NCBI GenBank assembly: GCA_010093705.1
Contig: MU006121.1
Location: 102,120-166,119, forward strand
Direction of reading: 5' to 3'
Length of the DNA: 64,000 bases
Source: Patellaria atrata CBS 101060
Taxonomy: Eukaryota; Ascomycota; Dothideomycetes; Patellariales; Patellariaceae
Part shown: in pieces, positions 10,498 to 21,581 of the stretch
Position numbering within the stretch: position 1 is the stretch's first letter
How the letters are laid out: each line of letters starts with the position of its first letter
The notes under the pieces: model-generated
The model's input: the letters and a program-made list of their open reading frames with translations, nothing else
The model's database searches: none
What the model was told of the DNA's origin: nothing
Translations under genes and position numbers: made by a program

Positions 10498-10532
10498 TAA
10501 CCTGGAATACCGTATCCATCCATTCCAGGTTA
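10498..10532. repeat. perfect 11-bp inverted repeat between cyt b5 and nbs1 genes
   Basis: TAACCTGGAAT at 10498-10508 is exactly complementary to ATTCCAGGTTA at 10522-10532, with a 13-nt loop. It lies 177 bp after the cytochrome b5 stop and 182 bp before the Nbs1 start. It could be an RNA 3'-end hairpin or a palindromic protein site. Confidence 0.6.
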
Positions 10533-10713
10533 TATCAAACTGTAAGGTAAAAGGTACACTCTTGGATTTGTATCAAACGTCCACGTGACCGTGTCGATTT
10601 GGTGTTCGTCTTTGGGCTCCGACACGTCTTCCCCCACTACTGACAAGATGAGAGAAAGGACATCATCTTCCCTTTACCACATCACCTATTAACTTCTACT
10701 CTCCAACTTAGAT

Positions 10714-13443
10714 ATGTGGCTTCTAGAATGTGACGGCGACCTATTCGATCGTATGTTATATCCTATATACACCTAGCGATTCGTTAACCAGAGAGCAGGT
10801 AAGAGAATCTGGCTGCGGCCAGGCTCAGTCCATATTCTTGGTCGCACGAAGCCAGACTCTGGAGCAAGTCCCAGCGATAGTAAGTATATACTAAATACCA
10901 TGATAATGAATTTTCTCCCCTTCTAACCTGGAGAACAGACGTTCACATATTAACGGGAAGGACTATCTCTCGTCAACATCTCATAATATCCGTCGATTAC
11001 GTGGAACAAGACGAAGTACGCGCCCATTTCAATGTCTATCCTGATATTAGAAATACCAATTGATTTTCTCAGGACCCGACCCTCCCTACTTCGGTAGTAA
11101 GCGTCCGTGACAACGATACCAAATTTGGCACAATTCTTGATGAAGAGCAACTGGGGAAGAATAACACTCGTACACTCACATCAGGGGAGCATACAATCAG
11201 ATTAGGGAAAGATTCTACCATATTCAGGTAAGCTCAAAGGCGAAAGGGATAACATTGGTAGTTTTGTCTTGACATGTTGCATTTAGGGTTTCGTGGCAAC
11301 CGGTAGTACTTACTTTCGCCTCTGGAACCGAAACAAGGGCGCAACAACCGATCTTGAGGCAGGTTGACATAAGGACTTCTTTGGACTTTATCAAAAATCA
11401 TACGACGCATGTAGTGTCGTCAAAGCGAAACGTTCCAAAGGTACTCCAAGCGTTGGTAAACGCTAAACCTTTGGTTACTCAAGCTTTTGTGGACGCAGTC
11501 ATTAGAGCCTCCACGAAGGTCGATGATTCCGATCCAAATAGCCCTAGTACAGCACCCTTGGAAAATGACTTTGATTCTCACTGGCCCAATGAACTTGACT
11601 ATCTGCCTCCGTCTGGAAAGGAACCTAAACCTCGGCCCGCAGAAATGCTCAAACCTCTTGACCAAAGGGCCAAGGTATTTGCTGGATATACCTTTGTGTT
11701 TGGTGATCGGAATCAGTATGAAAATCTGGCAGAACCCATCAGTGATGGGGGCGGGAAGACTCTGTGCCATGAAGTTACCCCGGGAGAAACGAAATTTGAA
11801 GATTTCGTGCGTGTTGTCAAAGAAGCAGCGGGTGAAAAAGGGCTGGGGGAATTCGAGGATGGCAGTGAAGGTAAAGGTGTAGTTGTCGTGCGCATTGGCA
11901 CTCGGCGTAATTTTGAAGAATGGACCGGTCATTTTCTGCAACAGGTTGATTTGCTCCTTGGACAAAGGTCAATCTTACAAAATGAGTTCTTAGATGCCAT
12001 ACTCCTGAATGATGCTTCGGGGTTGCGAGTGCCGCTTCACGAAGAGATAGAGGTTACCTCAAGTCAACCGCAGCCCCTACCATCTACAGCTCGTAAGTGC
12101 GAGTTATACTCCCAACCTATAATCAAGTCTAACTCGAAGAAGCTTCCGCGGTCCAAGCCTCCCGTCTGGAAGCAGACGGTAATACAACAATTGGCCCTCC
12201 AATTCCATCAACCAAGACTCGGAAGCCACCTCGAACGAGATATAAGTCAAAGTTCAGAGGCTTTGAAGGTTTCGACGACGAAAGCGTTGTCCAGAGCTCG
12301 TGTTATTCACCGGAAGCGGCTAGCAGGAACCAACCTTCAAAATCCATCGATTCAGAGATCATTCTCGAATCGCAGTCGCAGTATCCTTCTCAACTTCGAA
12401 CCCAGACTCAAGTCGACACCCTGAATGCTCGAAAACGCTGCTCACCACCTTCGGAAGATGAGGTTGAAAATGAGAGAGATGTCATCGATGGACTCCTTCA
12501 GGGCGCTGCGACGATGAAAAGACGTCGTTTGGAAAGAGGTAAAATTTCAAATAATGAGGACCACATAATAAAGTTAACGGAAGAGAATGGTAACCTTGGG
12601 TTACCTAAACTCATCAATCCACGTAAATTGCCGCCCGAAGTGAATGTTCTTGAGCTCGCACAGAAGCGTCGCGAGGAGGAGGAAGAGGCCGCACGCCGAG
12701 ATGCGGAGACGCTGCGCAATGCAATGGAGGGAATGGATATTGAGCAGATGAAAAACTTGGCTCAGGTAGTAGAAATGGACATCATACCTCGTTCCGATTT
12801 TCCTGCGTTTGGAGATCAAGAAGGCACAGGGTGCTGGGACGAACGATGGAATGGGCGTAAGAATTTCAAGAAGTTTAGGCGTAGAGGAGATACTCGAACA
12901 TTGCCGAGAAGACCAATCCTTGTGGAACTAGAGGAGGTGGGGAAAAAGGGGTTTGGAATCGGGGACGAATACTGGCTTGATAATAGCAGGAGTGGAATGA
13001 AGGACAAGAGTTTCGCGGTCGGAAGCAGTAGAGAAGCTAGCGAGTCGCAGCGACAAGACGAGATGGAAGCCGACACGTCGTTCAGACTTTCCGCACGGGT
13101 TAGAGGGGCCAGAAGGAAACAATCATCGCCCCAAGCTGAGGGCGTTGAAGTTGACGAACTTATAACACCGGCTCGTGACCAGACTTTGGAAGTTCGGGCG
13201 AAACAGAATTCAGGTACACAACAGTCTCAAGCCAGCCCAACGCAGACAATGAGATCAGAGACACAGAGGGCAACGCTCAGAGCTCAGAATGAACAATTAG
13301 AGAAAGCAATGACGGCGAAGGGGAAGAGAGTTGCAAGGGAACATGCACCGATGACTCCACCGCCGAACAAGCAAAGGCGGATTCTGGAGCCGGATGAAAG
13401 CGAAGATGACTTGAAGTTCCGATTTAGAAGACGAAGAAACTAG
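10714..13443 (+). CDS. nbs1: Nbs1/nibrin, MRN complex subunit
   Basis: Six exons give about 807 aa: 10714-10750, 10799-10879, 10939-11015, 11073-11227, 11287-12092 and about 12176-13443. All introns are GT-AG and phases match; the last acceptor is the least certain. The N-terminus MWLLECDGDLFD...KRIWLRPGSVHILGRT plus ISRQHLIIS is an FHA domain, with the phosphopeptide-binding Arg and Ser present. A first BRCT domain follows (VVLTFASGT...HTTHVVSSKRN...VTQAFVDAVI) and a second starts near VFAGYTFVF. Near residue 600 the motif GRKNFKKFRRRG matches the Mre11-binding KNFKKF motif of nibrin. The acidic C-terminus EDDLKFRFRRRRN resembles the ATM/Tel1-binding motif. Role: with Mre11 and Rad50, sensing double-strand breaks and recruiting Tel1. 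Confidence 0.92.
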
Positions 13444-14111
13444 TTAGGGAAAGAGATATTGAATATTATACTGCATGATCCGCGAAACATTTCATACATA
13501 CTTGAGATTAAGTATCGCGAAGTGAAATTGTAGGTTCGAAATGTAGCGTGTCAGGCTAGGTTGTGGATGAAAGGTAGAGCAGGAGATATAGAACGATAGG
13601 CGGATGAATTCAGGACAAGTTAGTGAGCCCCGACAGACGTAACTCTGGTGTAGCAGTTATTGAAGCTGTAGCGTATCTTTATGGTGCTTCGCTTTAGAAA
13701 GCTTAAGCTATAGCAGCGAGGGTCAAACTGAGATATCTTTATCTTTATCAAAGTATTAAGCTGGTCTCCAGACCACGGATTCTCCTGTGAAGAGTGCCCC
13801 TTAATGGGTGCAAGTGCGGCCAAACGAGTGTTGAGGGTAAAAAGAGCGCTTCGAATGACGGCTATGTGTGGGAACGAACTGGAACAAAAGAGTGTATATC
13901 CATTCAAGGCTGTGGGTGTAGCAAATCGGTTATAATACAGTCAATCCAAGCCCACTACTTCATGATAAGCATAAGTCGTATGCATATGTCAGTACCTTAT
14001 ACCGTAGCAAACTGTCATCAATTCTTCATGTTCTGTCATTTACAATTCATTTCAAAATCCTCTCTTTCAGCTCGAGTGGGCCCCTCCGACCCAACATCTC
14101 AATCTTGGTTT
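13444..14111. other. intergenic between convergent nbs1 and FKBP genes
   Basis: This is shared 3' flank of two genes. No coding frame, repeat or RNA gene was recognised. Confidence 0.45.
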
Positions 14112-14575
14112 TTACAATTCATCCTTTGAAACGCCATGTATTTCTACCAACTCGGTTTCGAAAACTACAAACAGTCATATTAGCTCAGGTTGTTGACCAA
14201 GAGGGGATGAAAAGAATCTGACGTACTAAGCACGCTGTCGGCAGGGATTGGACCCATATCTCTAGACCCATATCCATACTCGGGTTGGATGGTCAATTTC
14301 CTCTTCTCACCAGGACACATGTCCAACAGTCCCTGATCCCATCCCTTGATCACCTGCCCATTACCGACGATGAAGGTAAACGGCTGGCCCCGGTTGTACG
14401 ATGCGTCGAACTCGCTGCCGTCGGATTCGAGAGTGCCACGGTAGTGCACGTCGACGCGGTCGCCTGCTTTGGTCTTGCGGGAGCACTCGACTTTGTGAGT
14501 AACCTCGATATTGAGAGGTTTGTCGAGCGCAAAGGCGAGGGGTAAGAGTGGCAGGATGGAGAGGAGGAAACGCAT
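14112..14575 (-). CDS. ER-retained FKBP-type peptidyl-prolyl isomerase
   Basis: Exon 1 is 14575-14227 and exon 2 is 14164-14112 on the minus strand. The 62-bp intron (GTACGT...TTGTAG) restores the conserved [11 protein letters not shown] end that a plain open frame misses. The 133-aa product has a signal peptide ([16 protein letters not shown]), then the FKBP core: [42 protein letters not shown] and QPEYGYG, with the usual drug-binding aromatic and Asp residues. It ends in KDEL, an ER retrieval signal. This is the Fpr2/Fkb2-type luminal isomerase that assists folding of secreted proteins. Confidence 0.93.
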
Positions 14576-15144
14576 AGTTGCTCAGGTCTTTTTGAATTTG
14601 CGTGGCCTTGTTTTCCGGTGAAAGCAGGTAGAAGTAATTCTAGTCAATGGCTACGTTTGATAGAGAAAAGTAATCGAATCTGTGTGTTGAAGCGACGTTG
14701 CATCTGCGTGACGTCTACTTAAATAAAAGTATAGTACTGTAATAATGTACCTTACTGTACGCTACTCTGTAATAAACTTGTGATGCGGTTAAATCCAGGA
14801 TGTGGGCTTCACGCTAATCTAATTCAACACAATCATTTTTCGTACAGTAACTAGTTTCGATTTCAAACATCCTTACCTTACCACCTCATGAGAAAGTGTC
14901 CCAACTCTAGGCTTCTTTATTGATTACCTTAAGTACAGCTTGCTTTCATACCTTAGAACCGGTGCGTGCTTGTAACCTCAGTAGAACTAGGGACAAGAGA
15001 TGGACCGGCGCTTAAAGAACTCAACACTAGGGTCAAGAAGACCATCATCATATATATAGTTGCATGGATGGACTGAAGGCCAAAACAAACACTATGACCA
15101 CAAACTCGAGAGATGGTCCAGAAGTACTCTGATTACCTTGGCTG
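14576..15144. other. intergenic; FKBP promoter and Pol kappa 3' flank
   Basis: No gene was recognised. Several TACTGTA/TTACTGTAC words lie around 14735-14775, of the same type seen in other intergenic regions of this window. Confidence 0.4.
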
Positions 15145-17176
15145 CTAAGCAAAGAATCTCTTCTTTACGCCCTCCTCTCCATCCATATTGTTGTTATTAT
15201 AATTCTCTCGAGGCCTCGCCCTCTTCTTAGCCTGTACCAACGGTTTCCGCGAGGTAGACAGACCCGCCCATTTAGATTTGGGAGTGTCTGAAACAGACGG
15301 CAAATCTTTCCCTGTATCAGCGCCCCTAGCCACATCTCTGATTGTCTGCTTGGAAAGACAGAAATCAATATGTGCATTGAAGGTCGCATCATCTGCAGGT
15401 TGAGGGCGCGAGCAAACTGGGCATTCGAAGAAGTCGCCGCCGCTCTCTCTCTCGTTTGAGCCCGACGAAGGGGAAGCTAGACGAGGCCAATAGCGTTGTC
15501 TGCCACTCTCAACTTCATTACTTTCGGATATGTGTTGGTCAATAACATCGTCGGGTTGATCACAGTTTTCTTGACTCAGAGATTCCGTCTCGTTCATATC
15601 ATCTATCTTTTCTTGACGTTCGGCAGCCTCAAACTCCTGCTCTGGCCAAACCTCCCATTCGTCGTCACTAGACGGTTTGTTTTGACTAGGAGTCAGATTT
15701 GAGCAGACAATGCGGCGATTTGCGCCGAAGAAGTCGATTCCACCTTTTTTAGTGCTAACAAGGTGCGTGACACGCAAACCCATAAGTCGAAGTTTCATGT
15801 TTGGTATTTCTTTCTCCAGTTTTGTCAGCATTGGTAAGGCATATTTGTAGAGATCGTTAGCTATCTGGACAGCCTTGGGAGGCGCCACTTGGCGCGTCAG
15901 GACCTCGTACGTGTGAAGTTTAATCTTCAGGACAAGCGTACGGCCTTTGAACTGTGTCCGTTCAAGATCGCCTTCCAGCTCCTCTGCAGTGCGTCGAAGC
16001 TTCGAGCGTAGTTCTGCTGGATCGCTCATATCGCGAAATGTGCTCTCGGTTCCCACGCTCTTCCGTTCGTATTCTTGTGCTGGCTGAATTTTGGTGCGTC
16101 CTAGTCCGAGGTAGCAGGATATGAGGAATTGAAAGGCCTTGATGCCGAAGAGCTTGCTAAGAGTAGCTCTATGAGTATAGATGTCTCCACAGGTTTTGAT
16201 TCCTACAGCATCAAGTTCCCTTTCGAAGACGCGACCCACGCCATTGACCTTTCTGGTGGGGAGGTTACGCATGAACTCCATAATGGTGAGTCTATCTGAG
16301 GGGATGACAAACTGACCATTAGGTTTGTTCTTGTTGGATGCAATCTTTGCCAATTTCGCATTCGCCGCTATTCCAGCGGAAACTGTGATCTTAGTCTTCT
16401 CATAAACTTCTCTTCGAAGTTGCTGGACAGCATCCTCCGGGGTCATTCCGTGGATCTTACAGTACTCGGTGATGTTCAGATATGCCTCATCGATGCTGGC
16501 ACTTTCAAATCGAGGGTCGTAGTCTGCGAGGATATCTCGTACTTCTTCCGCTTTGGCAGAATACTTGTCGAAATTCAGAGGTAAGCAAACAAGTTGAGGG
16601 CATAGTTTCAAAGCCACGAAGCTCGCCATTCCACTTCTACATCCGAACTTCCTCGCATGGTAATTACACGTCGTCAAAACTCCCTTCCCCACGGCAAACG
16701 GTACATTTTTCAGTTCCGGCCGATCCAGTTCTTCCACAGCTGCATAGAAGGCGTCACAATCGATGTGGACGACGACTTGGGAGAGGTCACGGGAGAGTTC
16801 AAGCTCGGCGATGTATTCATCTGCACGGCGGCAATGATGGGAAAGGTCGAGACGCTCTAGCTCCCGCTTTTTCGCTAAGATACGGGATACCTTCTCTGTG
16901 AGCACGCGATCTCGAGCTTCTTCATTATTGAAGAACTTAGAGCCTTTGGAGGCATTATATATGATATCTGAGACCTGTGTGAAGATAATAGTCAGAAGAA
17001 AGCGCTTGGTTCAACCATGTGTGCTTCAGAGAAGGAAGAATAACCTTTTGTTGATCAACGTTGTCCTGCCCCGACTTGGTCAAGGAGGGGCCAAGGAGTT
17101 GATATTTCAGGGTATGATGCTGGCTTGCTGCAGGATCTTCCGAGCTCTCTGGATGAGACTCAGTCTCTGATGGCAT
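15145..17176 (-). CDS. DNA polymerase kappa (Y-family translesion polymerase)
   Basis: Exon 1 is 17176-17045 and exon 2 is 16974-15145 on the minus strand, joined by a 70-bp intron (GTTATT...CACAG), giving 653 aa. An upstream in-frame ATG at 17329 would add 51 residues; I prefer 17176 because the conserved LLGPSLTKSGQDNVDQQK segment normally lies near the start. Motifs include ASKGSKFFNNEE (N-clasp), VVHIDCDAFYAAVEELDRPE with catalytic Asp and Glu, SGMASFVALKLCP, and ESASIDEAYLNITEYC with the second acidic pair. A C-terminal CPVCSRPQ...HIDFC is a UBZ-type ubiquitin-binding zinc finger, and the very end (GVKKRFFA) resembles a degenerate PCNA-binding box. It bypasses bulky lesions during replication. 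It lies 1.7 kb from the convergent nbs1 gene. Confidence 0.93.
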
Positions 17177-17854
17177 GATGTGTAAGTGTACTTGAAGGGT
17201 TTCGCCATTAACATCCTCGCAGAAGGGTGGTTCGGATCTTTCAGTATCTATGAGGAGTTGAGGAGTGACGGGAGGTGTAAAGTTAAGGGCGGGTTGACGT
17301 GTACCTACGCGTATCCCGGGCCTGCGCATAAGTAGAAACCATACTGTAACTTACCGTAACTTGCTGTAACTTGCTGTAACTTGCTGTAACTTACTGTAAC
17401 TTACTGTAACTTACTGTATCCATATACTGTACTGGAATCCCCTTTTCGTACGGTAATGTTTGTCTTGAACTCTGATTCCACACTACCGTACCGTACATCT
17501 CTATTTCTCACCACGTTATATGGATTAATATTACTCTTCTCAACTTCTATCACATATGAATGTAGAATGAAAGTAGAGGTGCTTCTTGTTTATGTGATCC
17601 TCGAAGGTTTTGCCACAACGAGCTTAGTGCACCTTGGAGAAGCATGGCCAAGGGCCCCTCGTCAATAATGTTCGAGTTCCAATGTTTTGATTTTTGATTC
17701 AACATTAACGACTATAGGAGGAAAACTCCATTGATGCCTTAACAACCTTGAGAATGCACTTGTGCCCTCTTCCAAAGCTCCTCCGCAAATAATGTCCCAC
17801 CGGCCACTTGCTACACCCAGATTTCATCACTGAATTCCTCTGGACCATGCCAAT
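17177..17854. promoter_or_regulatory. divergent promoter region with repeats and upstream ATGs
   Basis: This is the head-to-head region between Pol kappa (-) and the coiled-coil gene (+). It contains a 10-bp tandem repeat at 17344-17418 and GTACCGTAC at 17488-17496. On the plus-strand leader there are two upstream ATGs: a 13-codon frame at 17792-17833 and an 18-codon frame at 17847-17903. The second overlaps the main ATG at 17855 out of frame, suggesting translational restraint. Confidence 0.45.
17344..17418. repeat. 10-bp tandem repeat (CTGTAACTTR)n
   Basis: About seven and a half units of CTGTAACTTG/CTGTAACTTA follow one another almost perfectly, starting with one CCGTAACTTG-like variant. 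They lie 170-240 bp upstream of the preferred Pol kappa ATG. The unit contains the TACTGTA word that recurs in other intergenic regions here. Confidence 0.85.
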
Positions 17855-19864
17855 ATGCCCGCCGACCGTTACAACAACATCGCCAACTCCACCCGGCCAT
17901 TAATGCCCTCTCTTGCCTCGAACCGGACGGCAAAAACTCCGATCGCACCGCGGCTAGCCACCTCGATCACACCCTCGAGCTCCACTTCTTCCCGACGGAC
18001 ATTGTATGATAGCGGAGCCAGTACGGGTGCAAATACGACACCCAAGAGCGTCTCAAGAGAAGATCTCTCTACCCCGGTGAAGGCATTCATAAGTTCCAAT
18101 ATAACTCCACGATCTTCTTCCAGGAAGTCTCGTGTTGATAGCAGGGAGTCTACACCATCTGGAACCCCTTCAGGGACACCAACCCCGTCAAGACCGGCTT
18201 CGTTTATAGACACCCAAGCCGCATACGAAAGTCATGCTGCCCTAAGCGGGTTGGGTTTAAGTAATGTGCCGGTTAAGGGACCTAAAAGCCTAACAAATGG
18301 AACGACTGTCAGCCATGTACCTTCAAGTACGAGAGTACTGCCAAATTCAACGCACACAGCTGTTTGTTCGGACACCGCTACAAGAGAAGATCCCCAAAAG
18401 TTCTTTCATGCAAATTCAGTCAGATTACAAGAGCCTTCCCAAGGCCAGAAAAAAGTTCCCACGTTCTTTTATGCAAATGGCCAATCTGAAACCAAACCTC
18501 GTATCCTATCTGTACCTTCACCACCACTATCTTCAACATCGCAGGGTCCCTTCCTTCATACCGATGATGTACCGGAAGAAAGGAAACCGGTGTCCTCCAT
18601 ATTGACCGGGTCGCCAGAATCATCGCTCTCTATGAGCTCACATCCTCTCTCACCTGCATTTAGACCTCCTTCCCCGGCAAAGGAGAACATACTTCTTTCG
18701 GACCGCAAAGGAGCGTCGCAAGTCATACGGTCTCATCAGCATCGACCCTCGGCAGTTCACATGATATCGGGTCGCCTGCATACTATGAGTACCACGGAAA
18801 CAGATACGGTTCAGAGAAATACCAGTATAGCTTCTGCAACCAAGCCACGAAGAGGAAATCATGCGAAAAGTGCAAGCTTATCCTCTATTGACTCAACGCC
18901 ACGAAAACACTATCATCGAAGTATAGAAAACTCATCAAATTCCGCGACAACACCATTACAGACGAGACTACAGGCTTCTCCATCTAGCGCATCCGCAACC
19001 TCCCCCTCGGATATTCTACCAACCGCTCCATCCATCTCCGTCCCACAAAGCCCTACGAAACCTACTCTTCAGCAACAAAATATTCACCAACTCAACGAAC
19101 TCGCAGCTAATGCCCGGCGCGAACGCAAGGTTTTGGATCTTGAAATCAGCAACTCGAGCCTTTTAGCTATCAATCGGCAGCTCGAGCGTGAAGTGAGGAA
19201 ACAGAAAGCAGAGTTACGGAGGTATCGTCGCCTCAGCCGTGCTGGCAGGTTGTCTAACAGCACTATACGAGACTCCTTCGACGGTAACCTTGCGGATAGC
19301 GGGTTGTATGATATGCCTGAGGAGGATGAGGAAGATGAGGAAGACGACTTAATGTCTTCGTCCGAAGACTCCGTTGACGAGGCTGCCATGTCCCCAGCCG
19401 CACTCGCCGATCTAGACGCTAAACATATACAGAAAGACGAGAGGAGATTGCAACTAGATTTAGCCAAACATAGGGAACTGTTACTTGATAGCCAAAAGAT
19501 CAACCAAAGCTTGAAGAGGTGTTTGCTGAGTACCGAGGAGATGATTAAGGAAGGAAAGCGGGCGTTAGAACATAGAGTCCGCGTCGACGAAGTTAAGTTA
19601 GGAGGACGGATCTTGACAGCGGAAGAGAGGGAAGATGAAGCGAGAGAAGGCCTTGAGGAAGAGCCAGTCGTGAGTCCCGGTGGGACTCTTCTTAGTTCTT
19701 GGATACCGAAACCTGGCAGGCTAAGTATGGAGAGTGAGAGGACGGACGGTGACAGCGGTGTCGATGTTGCTAGCGGAGCGCAGAGCGTAGGAGACGAAAT
19801 TTCCACAATCTGCATGCACGTAGCAGCAAGGAGCACGGTCGATCTCCTAGGTGATACATTCTAA
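17855..19864 (+). CDS. Ser/Thr-rich protein with central coiled coil, unknown role
   Basis: This single exon encodes 669 aa. Residues 1-400 are disordered and rich in Ser, Thr and Pro (SGTPSGTPTPSRPAS and similar), with many potential proline-directed phosphosites. Residues about 400-480 form a strong basic coiled coil (NELAANARRERKVLDLEIS, LEREVRKQKAELRRYRRLS). An acidic run (EEDEEDEEDD) follows near residue 490, and a second helical stretch covers about 525-600. This order looks like a conserved Pezizomycotina protein, but I cannot attach a known name or function; a cytoskeletal or septal scaffold is possible. Two upstream ATGs precede the start. Confidence 0.75.
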   Translation: MPADRYNNIANSTRPLMPSLASNRTAKTPIAPRLATSITPSSSTSSRRTLYDSGASTGANTTPKSVSREDLSTPVKAFISSNITPRSSSRKSRVDSRESTPSGTPSGTPTPSRPASFIDTQAAYESHAALSGLGLSNVPVKGPKSLTNGTTVSHVPSSTRVLPNSTHTAVCSDTATREDPQKFFHANSVRLQEPSQGQKKVPTFFYANGQSETKPRILSVPSPPLSSTSQGPFLHTDDVPEERKPVSSILTGSPESSLSMSSHPLSPAFRPPSPAKENILLSDRKGASQVIRSHQHRPSAVHMISGRLHTMSTTETDTVQRNTSIASATKPRRGNHAKSASLSSIDSTPRKHYHRSIENSSNSATTPLQTRLQASPSSASATSPSDILPTAPSISVPQSPTKPTLQQQNIHQLNELAANARRERKVLDLEISNSSLLAINRQLEREVRKQKAELRRYRRLSRAGRLSNSTIRDSFDGNLADSGLYDMPEEDEEDEEDDLMSSSEDSVDEAAMSPAALADLDAKHIQKDERRLQLDLAKHRELLLDSQKINQSLKRCLLSTEEMIKEGKRALEHRVRVDEVKLGGRILTAEEREDEAREGLEEEPVVSPGGTLLSSWIPKPGRLSMESERTDGDSGVDVASGAQSVGDEISTICMHVAARSTVDLLGDTF

Positions 19865-20435
19865 TCTTTGTGACTCGCAACTCACGATACCGTCTTTGTA
19901 CTTGTGTGGTACGACACATGGCATCCTATTGCATACGGTGGATAGCGTGGCCTTCCCACAGCCACACGTCTGACTTCATCAGGTGCTAGCGTTCGATACA
20001 GTAAAGGAAATTAAATTACTGAAAGAGTATTGGATACACACACAAAACAAAGGAGCGCTATTCACCGTACGCAACATGATGCTGTAGGTCTCTACACCGT
20101 GGAACTCTGGGATTTCGATAGCTCTGCTGTACCCGGTCGGCAGGGCATTTTGGAATACTGGATCGCACCAACTGGGTTAATTCCTTTTCATTTGTAGAAT
20201 GTGATGCAGATGGCGTTCCGGAAAGAATAGTATGGTCGAATTTGTCGCTTTTTACTTTTGATACCCAAGGAGAGCTCCTATCCGCTCATCGCTAGCTTAG
20301 TTCTGACATGTAGGAAATAGTCTTGAAATATCTTGATATCGTAGACTCTTTATATACGAGCCATGCGTCTGTCTCGTCCATCCGTTCGCCTTCCTGACCT
20401 CTCGTCTTCATCTATCGTCAGACGTCCGTACAAAA
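19865..20435. other. intergenic
   Basis: This is 3' flank of the coiled-coil gene and presumed promoter of the putative microprotein. No other structure was recognised. Confidence 0.4.
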
Positions 20436-20659
20436 ATGGTTGGTATTTCTTGACTGTACTATCAGTCATTTATCGTGAGTGGGAGCTTTAAATTCTCTAA
20501 ACTTGCATATATCAAATAACCATATAATGATATTACCTTCTAGGACCATTACGACCATTACTATCAGGCACAAGAGCATACTTGGTCCCCAATACCCCAT
20601 CAGCTATCTTATCTTACTTCACCCAAACTAGACAACCTCCGACCTCGAATGTAAGGTGA
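20436..20659 (+). CDS. putative spliced microprotein of about 40 aa
   Basis: A pyrimidine-rich leader with a TTTATATA word about 85 bp upstream precedes ATG 20436. Exon 1 (20436-20442, ATGGTTG) ends at a GTATTT donor; a 101-bp intron with TCTAAAC as a possible branch site ends at TTCTAG before 20544. The joined product begins MVGPLRPLLSGTRAYLVP, continues NTPSAILSYFTQTRQPPTS, and stops at 20659. A further intron from 20651 to 20756 would replace the last residues with GFP-stop. Composition and size suggest a small mitochondrial or membrane-associated protein, but I do not recognise the family. Evidence is splice logic only. Confidence 0.35.
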
Positions 20660-21581
20660 TAAAAGTCACTACAAGAATAGACGAAGCTCATATAAGATTT
20701 ACATAAATGTACATGACTGGTAACGACGTGTTTCATATTTGCGCACTCGATTTCAGGGTTTTCCTTAACCCTCACTCTTCAATAAGATCTCTAGCCTTGT
20801 ATTTCCTTCTGGTTTTGTATTCCTCTACTTGAGTCTTTGCTACCTAGTTAAAATCCGGTTCCCTCAAAATACTTTTACATCGAGCGAAAGGATTACGTGA
20901 AAGCTTTCCCCCAGGGGAAGTATATGTCTCAACCTTCTCAAGTTATGGGGGGTTTCATCTAATATTTCGGTTCCCAGATGTTTGGTGCTCCTACGACCTA
21001 ACGACATGCATATAAGATGCAGTAAGCCTTCGACCGTCTCTTTCGTTGTCCCTTGTCTTCTTTAAGTTTGGCTCATGTAACTGAGAGATACAATGTCTAG
21101 CTTGTCTTGGTATATTGGAGCATTTACTTGCACCTGAAGCTCTAATCAACCGTAATCACGTCGTGAAAGGCGAAATGCCTTAAAGTGGGAAGAGAGGTGA
21201 AAACGAAACGGACATAAAATACAGATATACCCTACTCCCTACAATTTGAGTCGCATTACATTTAGTAAAAGTAAACGTACGTGATCATCCTGCTTTCCTA
21301 TTTCATGCCCCCTCGTAATTATCAGGAGCCTTCCCACATCGTCTCCCTGTCCTTTTGGTGAGTGGTATCTAGCGTCGCCAGCTCAGGACAAGCCTGCTTA
21401 CGGTAAAGTTGCAGTATTCGAAGAGTATATCAAAGGGAAGAGGTCGGCATCTTAAGAAAAGAGTAGTGGTGTAAGTCATCATCACTACACTAGTTGAATC
21501 AGGTATAGCTCTAATCCAACGTGTCAAATATGTTGTGTATAACTGGCTGAAGCTAGGTAATGATCACAACTATGTGAAGTC
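20660..21581. other. intergenic, no gene recognised
   Basis: This 0.9-kb stretch has no convincing open frame on either strand. It is moderately AT-rich and holds no obvious repeat. Confidence 0.45.

Noticed and set aside
17177-17329. Longer Pol kappa start at 17329
   Set aside because: The extra 51 residues are Pro-rich with no conserved feature; kept only as an alternative to 17176.
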